A stretch of 50,703 bases of DNA from Phocaeicola sp. (lineage in GTDB: Bacteria; Bacteroidota; Bacteroidia; Bacteroidales; Bacteroidaceae). The first letter of the stretch is position 1. Every line of letters begins with the position of its first letter. The position numbers were made by a program, and so were the translations under genes. The stretch covers positions 1 to 50,703 of the forward strand of contig JALEQJ010000014.1 of assembly GCA_022764505.1 (NCBI GenBank), given 5' to 3'. Shown piece by piece: positions 24,958 through 34,649 of this stretch. Below the pieces are notes generated by a model, which saw only the letters and a list, made by a program, of their open reading frames with translations, ran no database searches and was not told the DNA's origin.

Positions 24958-27384
24958 TTATAAATTGGCGATACTAATGATGTCTGCAAATACGCCTGCA
25001 GCAGTTACGTCTGCTCCTGCTCCATATCCTTGTATCACCATAGGATAGTCGTGATAACGTTCTGTGGTAATAAGAATCATATTGGTACTTCCTTCCAAGT
25101 TGTAGAAAGGGTGAGTACGATCTATTTCTTTGAGTGCCACAGTAGCCTGTCCATTTTCTAAGGTAGCTACATAGCGCATTTTCTTTTGCTGTGCTTCTAC
25201 ACTCTTTCTACGTGCTTCCATCTGTACATCTAAGTCCGGCAAATGTTTCCAGAATTCTTCTATAGGTAGCGCAAAATAAGACGCAGGTAGCAGATCTTCT
25301 TTCCGTACTTCAGCTTGTTCTATGGGATAACCCGCCTCTCTTGCCAAGATGACCAATTTCCGTACTACATCTAAACCGCTCAAATCTATGCGTGGATCCG
25401 GTTCCGAGTAACCTTCGCTTTGTGCCTTTTTTACGACAGAGCTCAATGGATTCTCTGTAGAAAGAGTATTGAAAATATAATTCAGTGTACCACTCACTAC
25501 AGCTTCTATTTTCTCTATTTTGTCCCCACTGTTTATAAGAGCATTGATGGTATTGATAATAGGAAGACCTGCTCCTACATTGGTTTCAAAGAGGAATTTC
25601 ACTCCTTTCAGAATAGAAGTTTCTTTCAATGTCCTGTAATGCCGGTAAGCAGAAGAGGCGGCTATCTTATTGGCAGTAACCACAGAGATATTGTGAGAAA
25701 GAAAACCTTGATAGAGATGAGCTATATCTGCACTTGCCGTACAATCTACAAAGACAGAATTGAACAAATTCATACCGATGATTTCTTCCGATAAGAATGC
25801 AGGAGAAGAAGCCTGCCCTTGTTCTTCCAGAAGCTCTCTATAATTCTCCAAAGGTATTCCTTTCCTATCGAAATACACTTTTCTGCCATTGGCTATACCT
25901 ACTACACGCAAAGCAAATCTGCGTTCGGACTTGAGTTTTTCTTGCTGGGTACGAATTTGTTCTATGAGCTTACTGCCCACCGTTCCTATACCACAAATAA
26001 AGAGATTCAAGACCTGATATTCTGAGAGGAAAAAAGAATCGTGCAGTACATTGAGAGCTTTTCTCAGAAGTTTTTCTTCTATCACAAAAGAGATATTCAT
26101 CTGTGCCGCCCCTTGTGCACAGGCTATCACACTGATACCATTTCTCCCCAATGTCCCGAAGAGTTTTCCCATAATACCGGGCATATTCTTCATATTCTCT
26201 CCTACTACAGCTACGGTAGCCAGTCCATATTCCGCTTGCATAGGATTGATTTCTCCCATACTTATTTCTTTGGAAAATTCCTCGTCCAACACTTTACAAG
26301 CTTTGGCACCATCTATACTTCTCACCCCTATAGAGGTAGAGTTCTCCGAAGAGGCTTGCGATACCATAAAGACACTGATATCGTTCTTCGCCAAGCTCCT
26401 GAAGATACGATAGTTGATACCTATCACGCCCACCATACCTAATCCACTCATAGTAATCATACAGGTATCTTGGATTGAAGAGATGCCTCGTATCAGTCTG
26501 TTACTTTCTTTGGGTGCATCTTTTACTATAGTGCCGGGTGCTGTAGGATTGAATGTATTCTTTATCAAAATAGGAATACGTTCGTGGCAGACGGGATAAA
26601 TAGTAGGAGGATAAATAACCTTTGCCCCGAAGTTGCACAGCTCCATTGCTTCCGAGTAGCTCAATTCTGCTATGGGATAAGCGGTGGTTATGGTGCGTGG
26701 GTCTGCCGTCATAAATCCATCTACATCTGTCCAAATCTCCAACATTTCTGCGTGAAGAGTGGCGGCAATAATAGCAGCGGTATAATCCGATCCTCCTCGT
26801 CCCAGATTCGTTACTTCGCCGGTTTCATAGTCTGTAGAAATAAATCCCCCCAGAACGCCTATGGTAGGCAAGGTGTGGAACACTTCTCTTATAAGCGTAT
26901 GAGAAATGGCAGCCAAGCTATGTTTACCTTGTTTCTTCTCTGTTTTTATGAGTGTGCGAGCATCATAATGGATTGCTCCGTCCACAAGTTCGGAAACTAT
27001 GAGAGAAGAGATACGTTCTCCATAGCTCAAGATAGTAGCTTGTGTCTTTTCGGAGAGATCTCGGATAAGGTACAAGCCCTGAAGTATGTTCCGAAGTTCT
27101 TCTATGAGCTGCTGTACAGAAAGAAGTAAAGGGTGTTCTTCTGCTACAGGAAAGAGGCTATGTATCACAGCCGTATGCTTGTCTATGATTTCCTGCAAAA
27201 TTTCCGTATAGTGTAAATCTCCACCGGCAGCCATTTGAGAGGTCATAATAAGCCGGTCTGTAATTCCTCCTAAGGCAGATACTACCACTATAACGGGCTC
27301 TTTCCGCTCTTCTATAATTTGCTTTACACGACGTAAACTTTCCGCAGTACCTACAGAACTTCCCCCGAATTTTAAAACTCTCAT
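24958..27384 (-). CDS. thrA: Bifunctional aspartokinase / homoserine dehydrogenase
   Basis: ThrA catalyses the first and third steps of threonine/methionine synthesis from aspartate. The start at 27384 gives 808 residues. The aspartokinase domain (1-300) begins KFGGSSVG (5-12). Two ACT-type regulatory domains span about 305-450. The homoserine dehydrogenase domain starts with the NAD(P) loop GIGTVG (465-470) and contains TANK and GTLNYI. An in-frame extension of 39 codons upstream runs through the tRNA-Gly gene and is an artefact. The 31-bp gap to the tRNA leaves little room for a promoter. It heads the thrA-apgM-trkH run. Confidence 0.96.
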   Translation of the reverse strand: MRVLKFGGSSVGTAESLRRVKQIIEERKEPVIVVVSALGGITDRLIMTSQMAAGGDLHYTEILQEIIDKHTAVIHSLFPVAEEHPLLLSVQQLIEELRNILQGLYLIRDLSEKTQATILSYGERISSLIVSELVDGAIHYDARTLIKTEKKQGKHSLAAISHTLIREVFHTLPTIGVLGGFISTDYETGEVTNLGRGGSDYTAAIIAATLHAEMLEIWTDVDGFMTADPRTITTAYPIAELSYSEAMELCNFGAKVIYPPTIYPVCHERIPILIKNTFNPTAPGTIVKDAPKESNRLIRGISSIQDTCMITMSGLGMVGVIGINYRIFRSLAKNDISVFMVSQASSENSTSIGVRSIDGAKACKVLDEEFSKEISMGEINPMQAEYGLATVAVVGENMKNMPGIMGKLFGTLGRNGISVIACAQGAAQMNISFVIEEKLLRKALNVLHDSFFLSEYQVLNLFICGIGTVGSKLIEQIRTQQEKLKSERRFALRVVGIANGRKVYFDRKGIPLENYRELLEEQGQASSPAFLSEEIIGMNLFNSVFVDCTASADIAHLYQGFLSHNISVVTANKIAASSAYRHYRTLKETSILKGVKFLFETNVGAGLPIINTINALINSGDKIEKIEAVVSGTLNYIFNTLSTENPLSSVVKKAQSEGYSEPDPRIDLSGLDVVRKLVILAREAGYPIEQAEVRKEDLLPASYFALPIEEFWKHLPDLDVQMEARRKSVEAQQKKMRYVATLENGQATVALKEIDRTHPFYNLEGSTNMILITTERYHDYPMVIQGYGAGADVTAAGVFADIISIANL

Positions 27385-27415
27385 AATAATTGTATCCGAT
27401 TTTGTATAAAAAGAG

Positions 27416-27488
27416 AGCGGCAGACGAGGTTCGAACTCGCGACCTTCGGCTTGGGAAGCCGACGCTCTACCAACTGAGCTACTACCGC
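27416..27488 (-). tRNA. tRNA-Gly (anticodon CCC)
   Basis: The minus strand folds into a full cloverleaf: acceptor GCGGTAG/CTGCCGC with one G-U pair, D arm GCTC/GAGC, anticodon stem TCGGC/GCCGA with loop TTCCCAA, and T arm with TTCGAAC. The anticodon CCC reads GGG. The discriminator is U73, as expected for glycine. CCA is not encoded. The gene lies 31 bp upstream of the thrA start. Confidence 0.95.
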
Positions 27489-27556
27489 AGACATCATTCA
27501 CTCCATTGTACCCGATAAATTATCCTGATTATATGAAGTACAATCTACTGTTAAGG

Positions 27557-27564
27557 CAAAGATA
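27557..27564 (-). promoter_or_regulatory. -7 box upstream of tRNA-Gly and thrA
   Basis: TATCTTTG on the minus strand matches TAnnTTTG and lies about 70 bp upstream of the tRNA 5' end. No -33 TTTG is at the right distance. It is the best promoter candidate for both the tRNA and the thrA operon. Confidence 0.45.
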
Positions 27565-27630
27565 AAAGAAGATAAGACAGCTTGTAAGAAAAAAATAGAA
27601 ATTCTTTCGGAAGAGCTTGTTTTTCTGACT

Positions 27631-28758
27631 TCAGACGGGAGATTTCGGGAATGGGAGTTCCAACTGTTTCCAGCAGGATTTCAGTCGCTCAACCTCTTCT
27701 TGCGGGTGAGAAACAGAAAGCCCGATAAGACGAATGGGATGTTCACCATACTCCACATCTTTCAGAAGTTGTTTTGCCAAAGGCAGGATTTGTTCCATCG
27801 CAGTGAATGTTTCTGCCTGCGTAACACTACGAGTGATTTGCTTGAAATCGTGGAATTTCACCTTCAGCGTAAGTGTATAACCTCTAAACTCTATTTTCTT
27901 TATTCTTCTTACCAATTCTACTGCCACGTGATATAATTCTATAATCACAGCAGACGTACGTGTAATATCTTTTTCCAGCGTGCGTTCACAGCCTACGGAC
28001 TTCCGTACATAAACAGCCTCTACCGGGCGTAAGTCTATGCCACGTGCATTGTCATAATAAATATGACCGGCTTTCCCAAACACAGATACCAAATAATCCC
28101 GAGACAACTCTCGCAACTGAATACCATTGTGTACACCCATACTGTGCATTCGTTGTGCTGTAACTTTCCCCACACCCCAAAATGCTTCTATGGGCAAAAG
28201 GGAAATAAACCTTAGTGCTTGAGAAGGGTGAATGGTACAAATACCATTGGGTTTTCTGTAATCCGATGCCACCTTTGCCAAAAACTTATTGTAGGAAATA
28301 CCGGCAGAAGCCGTGAGCTGTAAACGATCGTAGATTTTCTGTTTTATTTCTTTGGCTATATCTACAGCCAAAGAAATGCCTTTCTTATTCTCCGTTACGT
28401 CCAGAAAAGCTTCGTCCAAGGAAAGTGGCTCTACAAGATCTGTATATTCATGAAAAATCTCGTGAATCTGCAAAGAAACTTCTCTGTACACCTGAAACCG
28501 GGGAGGAACTATGATCAAGTCCGAGCAAAGTCGTTTGGCTACCATCACAGACATAGCAGAACGCACACCGAACTTTCTGGCTTCGTAACTGGCGGCACAA
28601 ACCACACTACGTTCTTCATCGTAGCCCACTATCAAGGGCTTACCTTTCCATTCCGGTGTATCTCTTTGCTCTACAGAAGCATAGAAAGCGTCCATATCTA
28701 TATGAATAATTTTCCTTTCGGACCGAAGGATTATATCGGAGGGTGAGATCATACACAA
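27631..28758 (-). CDS. dinB: DNA polymerase IV
   Basis: This Y-family translesion polymerase copies past damaged bases with low fidelity. The 375 residues carry the catalytic acidic residues in IDMDAFYASVEQ (Asp21) and SLDEAF (Asp115-Glu116), the thumb helix-hairpin-helix region (about 190-230) and the little-finger domain (about 245-355). The C-terminal QLELPF (365-370) is a sliding-clamp binding motif. No LexA-box search was possible by eye. Upstream lies a promoter followed by a terminator-like hairpin, described separately, which could attenuate expression. Confidence 0.95.
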   Translation of the reverse strand: MCMISPSDIILRSERKIIHIDMDAFYASVEQRDTPEWKGKPLIVGYDEERSVVCAASYEARKFGVRSAMSVMVAKRLCSDLIIVPPRFQVYREVSLQIHEIFHEYTDLVEPLSLDEAFLDVTENKKGISLAVDIAKEIKQKIYDRLQLTASAGISYNKFLAKVASDYRKPNGICTIHPSQALRFISLLPIEAFWGVGKVTAQRMHSMGVHNGIQLRELSRDYLVSVFGKAGHIYYDNARGIDLRPVEAVYVRKSVGCERTLEKDITRTSAVIIELYHVAVELVRRIKKIEFRGYTLTLKVKFHDFKQITRSVTQAETFTAMEQILPLAKQLLKDVEYGEHPIRLIGLSVSHPQEEVERLKSCWKQLELPFPKSPV

Positions 28759-28771
28759 AGGTGAGTAAAAA

Positions 28772-28806
28772 AAAGAAGCCTACCAACGTTATGGCTAGGC
28801 TTCTTT
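28772..28806 (-). terminator. Intrinsic terminator in the dinB leader
   Basis: The 11-bp stem AAAGAAGCCTA/TAGGCTTCTTT has a 13-nt loop and on the minus strand is followed by a run of T. It lies upstream of dinB with no gene in front of it, so it would stop transcripts from the promoter at 28882-28913. Confidence 0.75.
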
Positions 28807-28875
28807 ACAACACAAAAACTAAAATAGACTTAACTATACTATTGATGAAGTTTCACAACTTCTCGTATTATTAAT
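28772..28875 (-). ncRNA. Candidate ~100-nt leader RNA or small RNA upstream of dinB
   Basis: A full promoter (28882-28913) is followed by about 70 nt and then a strong intrinsic terminator 14 bp before the dinB ATG. The predicted RNA has a 5' palindromic hairpin CGTATTAATAATACG, then GAAGTT/AACTTC with a GTGA loop, then the terminator stem AAAGAAGCCTA/TAGGCTTCTTT followed by eight U. No ORF of note lies inside. It could be a free small RNA or an attenuator controlling dinB. I do not recognise a known RNA family. Confidence 0.4.
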
Positions 28876-28881
28876 ACGACG

Positions 28882-28913
28882 CAAAACTATAATAGAGTAT
28901 TTGATTTTCCAAA
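28882..28913 (-). promoter_or_regulatory. Promoter of the dinB leader
   Basis: On the minus strand TTTG (28910-28913), a 20-bp spacer and TAGTTTTG (28882-28889) fit the Bacteroidota consensus exactly. The start site would be near 28875. Confidence 0.7.
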
Positions 28914-29474
28914 TAGTTCAACTGCAAAAAATATCAAAAACCGCATAGTTTTTTAAGATCTTGTAATAACTACAGTTTACAATCAATCAAAGAGACTTCA
29001 ATCCCATTTCAATGATTTGTTTACTTGACACTTAGCATCCATACACTGCACAAATATGTGTATATGCATAGATATACAGGAGATTTCCTGTACAAAATAA
29101 AAAATGTTTCACCTACGAGTTTTCATACTGTTTCCTCAAAACCAAGCTGATGCAGCGAGATTTTCCGAGAAAAACACACCTTCACTTAATAGTTATTTTA
29201 GCAAATAAAGACTTTAAGCCCGTCTCTATCATTAACAAAAAAAGCACAAAGAGCACCTTGTTAAAAAAGCACAAAACATTATATCCCGATATGTTTGCAC
29301 TTACAAACAGAAACTTATTTCTTAAAAAGGATAATTATGCTTCTTACCTCTCCTCGGTCATACACTTCCGTTTTTTCAAGACAGAAATTTCATAACAACC
29401 ACTACAGAGAGTCTAAAATCCCACTTGCCAAACGACTTTCATTTTTCCCATTTCGTAAGATATGTTTGCTACGC
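28914..29474. other. AT-rich intergenic region, no supported gene
   Basis: Two overlapping open frames of 81 and 60 codons (from 29150 and 29295) have low-complexity, Lys/Ser/Phe-rich products, no recognisable motif and no promoter in front, so I do not call them. The stretch may hold regulatory DNA for neither neighbour or decayed sequence. Nothing else stands out. Confidence 0.5.
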
Positions 29475-29537
29475 TGATAGCGTTATAACGCTACCGTGAT
29501 AGCAAGGCTTCTTATCGCGATAGCAAGCCTTGCTATC
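29475..29537 (+). repeat. REP-like 63-bp palindromic repeat, copy 1
   Basis: A near-perfect palindrome (TGATAGCGTTATAACGCTAC) is followed by a hairpin with perfect 13-bp arms GATAGCAAGGCTT/AAGCCTTGCTATC (29498-29510 and 29525-29537). A second copy, inverted and 56/63 identical, lies at 40872-40934. Directly after, AACCCCT/AGGGGTT (29539-29569) forms another hairpin not found in copy 2. Confidence 0.8.
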
Positions 29538-29663
29538 AAACCCCTGTTATAAGCATTCCTGAAGGGGTTAAAAAGCGCACAAAAAGAACACTGCTTACTA
29601 AGTTTTTTCTGGCGATTTTCACACAAAAAACAATTGAAATTATTTGGCTTTTGAAATGTTTTT

Positions 29664-29671
29664 TACATTTG
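29664..29671 (+). promoter_or_regulatory. -7 box of the small outer-membrane protein gene
   Basis: TACATTTG matches TAnnTTTG. A TTTG at 29643-29646 lies 17 bp upstream, slightly shorter than usual. The start site falls after upstream in-frame start codons, supporting the ATG at 29735. Confidence 0.6.
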
Positions 29672-29734
29672 TGCAACAAAGAATTTAATACGCACAGCCT
29701 TTACGTTGAACACATTATTAAACAAAATAAGATT

Positions 29735-30316
29735 ATGAAAAAGACTATTGTTATTTTATTGTCCGCCTTATTGGCACTACCTGTGGTAGCACAGAAAAAG
29801 AGTTTAGAACTGGGTATTTATGGAGGGTTTCAGTCTTATACCAAAACCGGAAATCCTTATGACAACTCCTTTAGTTCGGGATTCGGGATAGGATTTCATA
29901 CCAAATACTATCTCTGTGATCAAGTATTTTGGGCTACAGAACTATTTGGAGCTACAGACGATGGCACAGAAGTACGAACAAAGGAAGGGCGGATCTTGTC
30001 ATTGCACCGTCAAGATTATTCACTCAGCACAGGTATAGGTTTCGATTACCTTTCTACAGACCGACTGAAACTCTATTTACAGCTCTGTGCCGGTATAGGA
30101 ACCGTGCAAGGATACGAGGACTACTTCAAGTCCGAAGCTACAGGCATAAACCGTGTAAATATACATCACACTGCCTATATCATAGCACCTACTACAGGTA
30201 TAGATTTCTATCTCAATAAGCAGTGGAAGATAGGAGCCGGATATACTTTCCGTTATTTGGGCGATTTTGATGCCAGCCACTCTATCTTTGCTCGCATCAG
30301 TTTTGTTTTGAACTAA
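29735..30316 (+). CDS. Outer-membrane beta-barrel protein, small
   Basis: From the ATG at 29735 it has 193 residues. The signal peptide is MKKTIVILLSALLALPVVAQ, and the rest shows alternating polar and aromatic residues typical of an eight-stranded outer-membrane barrel (porin-family 'outer membrane protein beta-barrel'). It ends in FARISFVLN rather than a terminal Phe. The -7 box lies inside a longer reading frame, which excludes the upstream start. It is a single-gene unit with its own terminator. The specific role is unknown. Confidence 0.8.
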   Translation: MKKTIVILLSALLALPVVAQKKSLELGIYGGFQSYTKTGNPYDNSFSSGFGIGFHTKYYLCDQVFWATELFGATDDGTEVRTKEGRILSLHRQDYSLSTGIGFDYLSTDRLKLYLQLCAGIGTVQGYEDYFKSEATGINRVNIHHTAYIIAPTTGIDFYLNKQWKIGAGYTFRYLGDFDASHSIFARISFVLN

Positions 30317-30332
30317 AACCACTCTACCATAA

Positions 30333-30369
30333 AAAGCCATCGTTCTACTACAGAACGATGGCTTTCTTC
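30333..30369 (+). terminator. Terminator after the small barrel gene
   Basis: A perfect 14-bp stem AAAGCCATCGTTCT/AGAACGATGGCTTT with a 5-nt loop is followed by a T-rich stretch. Confidence 0.9.
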
Positions 30370-30473
30370 TTATATATAATAAGGAGTAAAGAGAAAAACA
30401 CAGCAATTTGCGGGGGAAGGTTTATTTCTTTGCTTTTTTTTAGGTATAAAAAAAGAGCTGTAAAAGTTTTTTG

Positions 30474-30481
30474 TACTTTTG
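30474..30481 (+). promoter_or_regulatory. -7 box of the mutAB promoter
   Basis: TACTTTTG matches TAnnTTTG and is followed by GCA, as is common at Bacteroidota start sites. It gives a leader of about 55 nt before mutA. No well-spaced -33 TTTG is visible, and no cobalamin riboswitch fits in this short leader. Confidence 0.55.
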
Positions 30482-30543
30482 CAAGGCACGACCTGTGTAT
30501 AGCCGTGTAGAGTTTATAACAATATCTATAAAACAGTTTCACT

Positions 30544-32418
30544 ATGGCAGATAGTAAAGAAAAACTCTTTTCAGGCTTCCCTACGGTAACTTCACAAGAG
30601 TGGAAAGACCGCATCGTGGCAGACTTGAAAGGTGCTGATTTCGACAAGAAATTGGTATGGAGAACAAACGAAGGGTTCAGCGTACAACCTTTCTATCGTA
30701 AAGAAGACTTAGCCGGTCTTAAAACACCGGACAGTCTACCGGGAGAATTCCCTTATGTACGCGGTACAAAGAAGAATGATAACACTTGGCTCATTCGTCA
30801 AGAAATCGAAGTAAATGATGCAAAAGAAGCCAATGCAAAAGCTTTGGACATCTTGAACAGAGGTGTAGACTCACTCGGATTCAGAGTAAAAGCATCACAA
30901 CTCAGTGCAGAATTTATCCAAACACTCTTGAACGATATCTGTTTGGAATGCGTAGAAGTAAACTTCACTACCTGCCATAAGCATATGGTAGAGTTGGCAA
31001 AACTCTTGGTAGCTTACTTCCAAGAAAAAGGTTACAAAGCAGAAGCTATCCGTGGTTCTATCAATTATGACCCATTGAGCAAAATGCTCAGAAAAGGAAA
31101 AGATCTGAGTACATTCGTAGCTACAGCCAAAGAACTCATCGGTGTATTGGCTCCTTACAGCCACTTCCGTTGCATCAATGTAAACTCTGTACTTTTGAAT
31201 AATGCAGGTGCCTATATCTACCAAGAATTGGGTTACGCATTGGCTTGGGGTAGCGAATACCTAAACCAACTCGTAGAAGCAGGATTCAGCGTAGAAGAAG
31301 CAGCAAGAAAGATCCGTTTCAATATGGGTATCAGTTCCAACTACTTCTTGGAAATCGCAAAATTCCGTGCGGCACGTATGCTTTGGGCAAACATCGTAAA
31401 AGAATATGCAGAAACAGCCGGCAAACCTACTTGCGAGTGCGCTTACAAGATGGCTATCCACGCTGCTACTTCAGAGTTCAACCTTACCGTATTTGATGCA
31501 CACGTAAATATGCTTCGTACACAAACAGAAGCTATGAGTGCAGCAATAGCAGGAGTAGACTCTATGACAGTTTCTCCATTTGATGTAACTTATACTACAC
31601 CAAACGAGTTCTCAGAACGTATAGCACGTAACCAACAGTTACTCCTCAAAGAAGAATCTCACTTGGATCGCATCGTAGACCCGGCAGCAGGTTCTTACTA
31701 TATAGAACACCTTACAGATGCTATAGCACAACAAGCATGGGCACTCTTCCTCCAAGTAGAAGAAGAAGGCGGTATGCTGAAAGCTATCCAAAACGGTACT
31801 GTACAAGACGCTGTAAATGCAAGCAACACAGCACGCCACAAAGCAGTATCCAGCCGTAAAGAAATCCTACTCGGAACCAACCAATATCCAAACTTCACAG
31901 AACTCGCAGGAGAAAAGAATCCTGTAGACGCAGATTGCGGTTGCAGCTCTCACAGTGGAGACGCTCCTTACAAAACAATCAATACCAGCAGAGCAGCCAG
32001 CGAATTTGAAGCATTACGCTTACAAACAGAACGCTCAGGAAAACGTCCTAAAGCATTTATGCTTACTATAGGAAACTTGGCAATGCGTCAAGCCAGAGCA
32101 CAATTCTCTTGTAACTTCTTGGCTTGCGCCGGTTACGAAGTAGTAGACAACTTGGGCTTCCCTACCGTAGAAGAAGGTGTAGAAGCTGCTATGAAAGCCA
32201 AAGCAGACATCGTGGTGCTTTGCTCAAGCGATGACGAATATGCAGAATACGCAGTTCCAGCCTTCAAAGCAGTCAATGGTAGAGCCATGTTTATCGTAGC
32301 GGGAGCACCTGCTTGTGCCGAAGAATTGAAAGCAGAAGGTATCACAAACTTTATCCACGTAAAAGTAAACGTATTGGATACCCTCAAAGAGTACAACCAA
32401 CAATTAGGAATTAAGTAA
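30544..32418 (+). CDS. mutA: Methylmalonyl-CoA mutase small (beta) subunit
   Basis: This 624-residue, non-cobalamin-binding subunit partners with MutB. The mutase interconverts succinyl-CoA and methylmalonyl-CoA, and in Bacteroidales this leads to propionate. An N-terminal mutase barrel is followed by a C-terminal B12-like fold (about 500-620, [20 protein letters not shown]) that lacks the DxHxxG cobalamin motif, as expected for the small subunit. It is followed after 11 bp by mutB. Confidence 0.95.
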   Translation: MADSKEKLFSGFPTVTSQEWKDRIVADLKGADFDKKLVWRTNEGFSVQPFYRKEDLAGLKTPDSLPGEFPYVRGTKKNDNTWLIRQEIEVNDAKEANAKALDILNRGVDSLGFRVKASQLSAEFIQTLLNDICLECVEVNFTTCHKHMVELAKLLVAYFQEKGYKAEAIRGSINYDPLSKMLRKGKDLSTFVATAKELIGVLAPYSHFRCINVNSVLLNNAGAYIYQELGYALAWGSEYLNQLVEAGFSVEEAARKIRFNMGISSNYFLEIAKFRAARMLWANIVKEYAETAGKPTCECAYKMAIHAATSEFNLTVFDAHVNMLRTQTEAMSAAIAGVDSMTVSPFDVTYTTPNEFSERIARNQQLLLKEESHLDRIVDPAAGSYYIEHLTDAIAQQAWALFLQVEEEGGMLKAIQNGTVQDAVNASNTARHKAVSSRKEILLGTNQYPNFTELAGEKNPVDADCGCSSHSGDAPYKTINTSRAASEFEALRLQTERSGKRPKAFMLTIGNLAMRQARAQFSCNFLACAGYEVVDNLGFPTVEEGVEAAMKAKADIVVLCSSDDEYAEYAVPAFKAVNGRAMFIVAGAPACAEELKAEGITNFIHVKVNVLDTLKEYNQQLGIK

Positions 32419-32429
32419 GGAGAGAAGCT

Positions 32430-34574
32430 ATGAAACCGAACTTTAGAAATATAGATATATACGCAGGTATCTCAAAACAAAATGGCGCAGATTGGCAAAA
32501 AGCCAATGGCATAGAAGCCAACTGGAGAACACCTGAACAAATACAAGTAAAACCTGTGTACACCAAGGAAGACTTGGAAGGCATGGAACACTTAGATTAC
32601 GTAGCTGGTATTCCTCCATTCTTACGTGGTCCTTATTCTATGATGTACACTTTCAAGCCTTGGACTATCCGCCAATATGCAGGTTTCTCTACAGCAGAAG
32701 AAAGTAACGCATTCTATCGCCGTAACTTGGCATCCGGACAAAAAGGACTTTCTGTAGCCTTTGACCTTCCTACACACCGTGGCTATGACCCGGATCACCA
32801 ACGTGTAGTAGGAGACGTAGGTAAAGCAGGGGTTTCTATCTGTTCTTTGGAAAATATGAAAGTTCTCTTTGATGGTATTCCTTTGAACAAGATGTCCGTG
32901 TCTATGACTATGAATGGTGCCGTACTTCCGGTAATGGCATTCTACATCAACGCAGGTCTGGAACAAGGTGCGAAATTGGAAGAAATGGCCGGTACTATCC
33001 AGAATGATATCTTGAAAGAATTTATGGTGCGTAATACATACATTTACCCACCTGCATTCTCTATGAAGATCATTTCCGATATCTTTGAATACACCTCTCA
33101 AAAGATGCCTAAGTTCAACTCTATCTCTATCTCCGGTTACCACATGCAAGAAGCAGGTGCTACAGCAGATATTGAGTTGGCTTATACACTCGCAGACGGT
33201 TTGGAATATCTCCGTGCAGGGGTAGCAGCAGGTATAGACATTGATGCATTTGCACCACGCTTGTCTTTCTTCTGGGCTATCGGTATGAACCACTTTATGG
33301 AAATAGCGAAGATGCGTGCAGCACGTATGCTTTGGGCAAAGATTGTAAAACAATTCAATCCTAAGAGTTCTAAATCCCTTGCACTACGTACACACTCTCA
33401 AACTTCCGGTTGGTCTCTCACAGAACAAGATCCATTTAACAACGTAGGTCGTACATGTATAGAAGCGATGGCTGCGGCATTGGGACACACTCAATCTCTC
33501 CACACCAACGCATTGGACGAAGCTATTGCACTTCCTACAGACTTCTCTGCACGTATCGCACGTAATACACAGATCTATATTCAAGAGGAAACTCAAGTAT
33601 GTAAGAACGTAGACCCATGGGGAGGTTCATACTACATAGAATCACTCACAAACGAACTTGCATACCGTGCTTGGGAACATATCCAAGAAATAGAAAGCTT
33701 GGGTGGTATGGCGAAAGCTATAGAAACCGGTATTCCTAAGATGCGTATAGAAGAAGCTGCAGCACGCACACAAGCTCGCATTGACTCCGGCGAACAAACC
33801 ATCGTAGGTACAAATAAATACCGCTTGGAAAAAGAAGACCCAATCGACATCTTGGAAGTAGACAACACTGCAGTACGCCAAGAACAAATTGCCAACTTGA
33901 AGACACTGAAAGAAGGTCGCAACGAAGCAGACGTGAAGAAAGCTTTGGAAGCTATCACAGAATGTGTGAAGACAGGCAAAGGCAACCTCTTGGAATTGGC
34001 AGTAGAAGCAGCACGTGTACGTGCTACATTGGGAGAAATTTCGGACGCTTGCGAAGTCATCGTAGGACGTTATAAAGCTGTGATTAGAACTATCTCTGGC
34101 GTGTACTCAGCAGAAAGTAAGAAAGATGCAGATTTCGCAAAAGCTTGCGAACTGACCGAAGAATTTGCGAAGAAAGAAGGTCGCCGTCCTCGCGTGATGA
34201 TCGCAAAAATGGGACAAGACGGACACGACCGTGGTGCGAAAGTAGTAGCTACCGGTTATGCAGACTGTGGCTTCGACGTGGATATGGGACCTTTGTTCCA
34301 AACTCCGGAAGAAGCTGCTCGCGATGCCGTAGAAAACGATGTGCACGCTGTAGGCGTTTCTTCTCTTGCTGCAGGTCATAAGACATTGATTCCACAAATC
34401 ATAGCAGAACTCAAGAAACTCGGTAGAGAAGACATTATAGTATTTGCAGGTGGTGTGATCCCTGCACAAGACTACGACTTCCTCTACAAAGCAGGTGTAG
34501 CAGCGATCTTCGGCCCTGGTACTTCTGTGGCAAAATCTGCTTGCCAAGTAATGGAAATGCTCTTAGCAGAATAA
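32430..34574 (+). CDS. mutB: Methylmalonyl-CoA mutase large (alpha) subunit
   Basis: This is the catalytic subunit, with 714 residues. The N-terminal TIM barrel binds the CoA ester ([23 protein letters not shown] lies in the substrate region near residues 70-92). The C-terminal B12 domain holds DGHDRG (597-602), with His599 as the lower cobalt ligand. All key motifs are intact. No meaB or epimerase gene is adjacent in this window. Co-transcription with mutA is clear and a terminator follows. Confidence 0.97.
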   Translation: MKPNFRNIDIYAGISKQNGADWQKANGIEANWRTPEQIQVKPVYTKEDLEGMEHLDYVAGIPPFLRGPYSMMYTFKPWTIRQYAGFSTAEESNAFYRRNLASGQKGLSVAFDLPTHRGYDPDHQRVVGDVGKAGVSICSLENMKVLFDGIPLNKMSVSMTMNGAVLPVMAFYINAGLEQGAKLEEMAGTIQNDILKEFMVRNTYIYPPAFSMKIISDIFEYTSQKMPKFNSISISGYHMQEAGATADIELAYTLADGLEYLRAGVAAGIDIDAFAPRLSFFWAIGMNHFMEIAKMRAARMLWAKIVKQFNPKSSKSLALRTHSQTSGWSLTEQDPFNNVGRTCIEAMAAALGHTQSLHTNALDEAIALPTDFSARIARNTQIYIQEETQVCKNVDPWGGSYYIESLTNELAYRAWEHIQEIESLGGMAKAIETGIPKMRIEEAAARTQARIDSGEQTIVGTNKYRLEKEDPIDILEVDNTAVRQEQIANLKTLKEGRNEADVKKALEAITECVKTGKGNLLELAVEAARVRATLGEISDACEVIVGRYKAVIRTISGVYSAESKKDADFAKACELTEEFAKKEGRRPRVMIAKMGQDGHDRGAKVVATGYADCGFDVDMGPLFQTPEEAARDAVENDVHAVGVSSLAAGHKTLIPQIIAELKKLGREDIIVFAGGVIPAQDYDFLYKAGVAAIFGPGTSVAKSACQVMEMLLAE

Positions 34575-34599
34575 TAGCATAGCAGCTCATAAATGCAGA

Positions 34600-34637
34600 A
34601 AGCGGCCGGTTCCTCAGGAAACCAGCCGCTTTTGTTT
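34600..34637 (+). terminator. Terminator of mutAB
   Basis: AAAGCGGC pairs with GCCGCTTT, with an inner GGTTCC/GGAAACC helix and a TTTTGTTT tail. It lies between convergent genes and may also act on the helicase gene. Confidence 0.85.
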
Positions 34638-34649
34638 ATAATAAACATC

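Noticed and set aside
27385-27501. A 39-codon N-terminal extension of thrA
   Set aside because: It is the translated tRNA-Gly gene. The KFGGSSVG motif of aspartokinases begins only four residues after the ATG at 27384.
29150-29477. Two overlapping short open frames
   Set aside because: Low-complexity products, no promoter, and the second runs to the start of the REP-like repeat.
29651-29734. Upstream start for the small outer-membrane barrel protein
   Set aside because: The -7 box lies within it, and only the ATG at 29735 puts a signal peptide at the N-terminus.
30482-30543. Cobalamin riboswitch before mutAB
   Set aside because: The leader is only about 55 nt, too short for a B12 riboswitch, and no conserved B12 box was seen.
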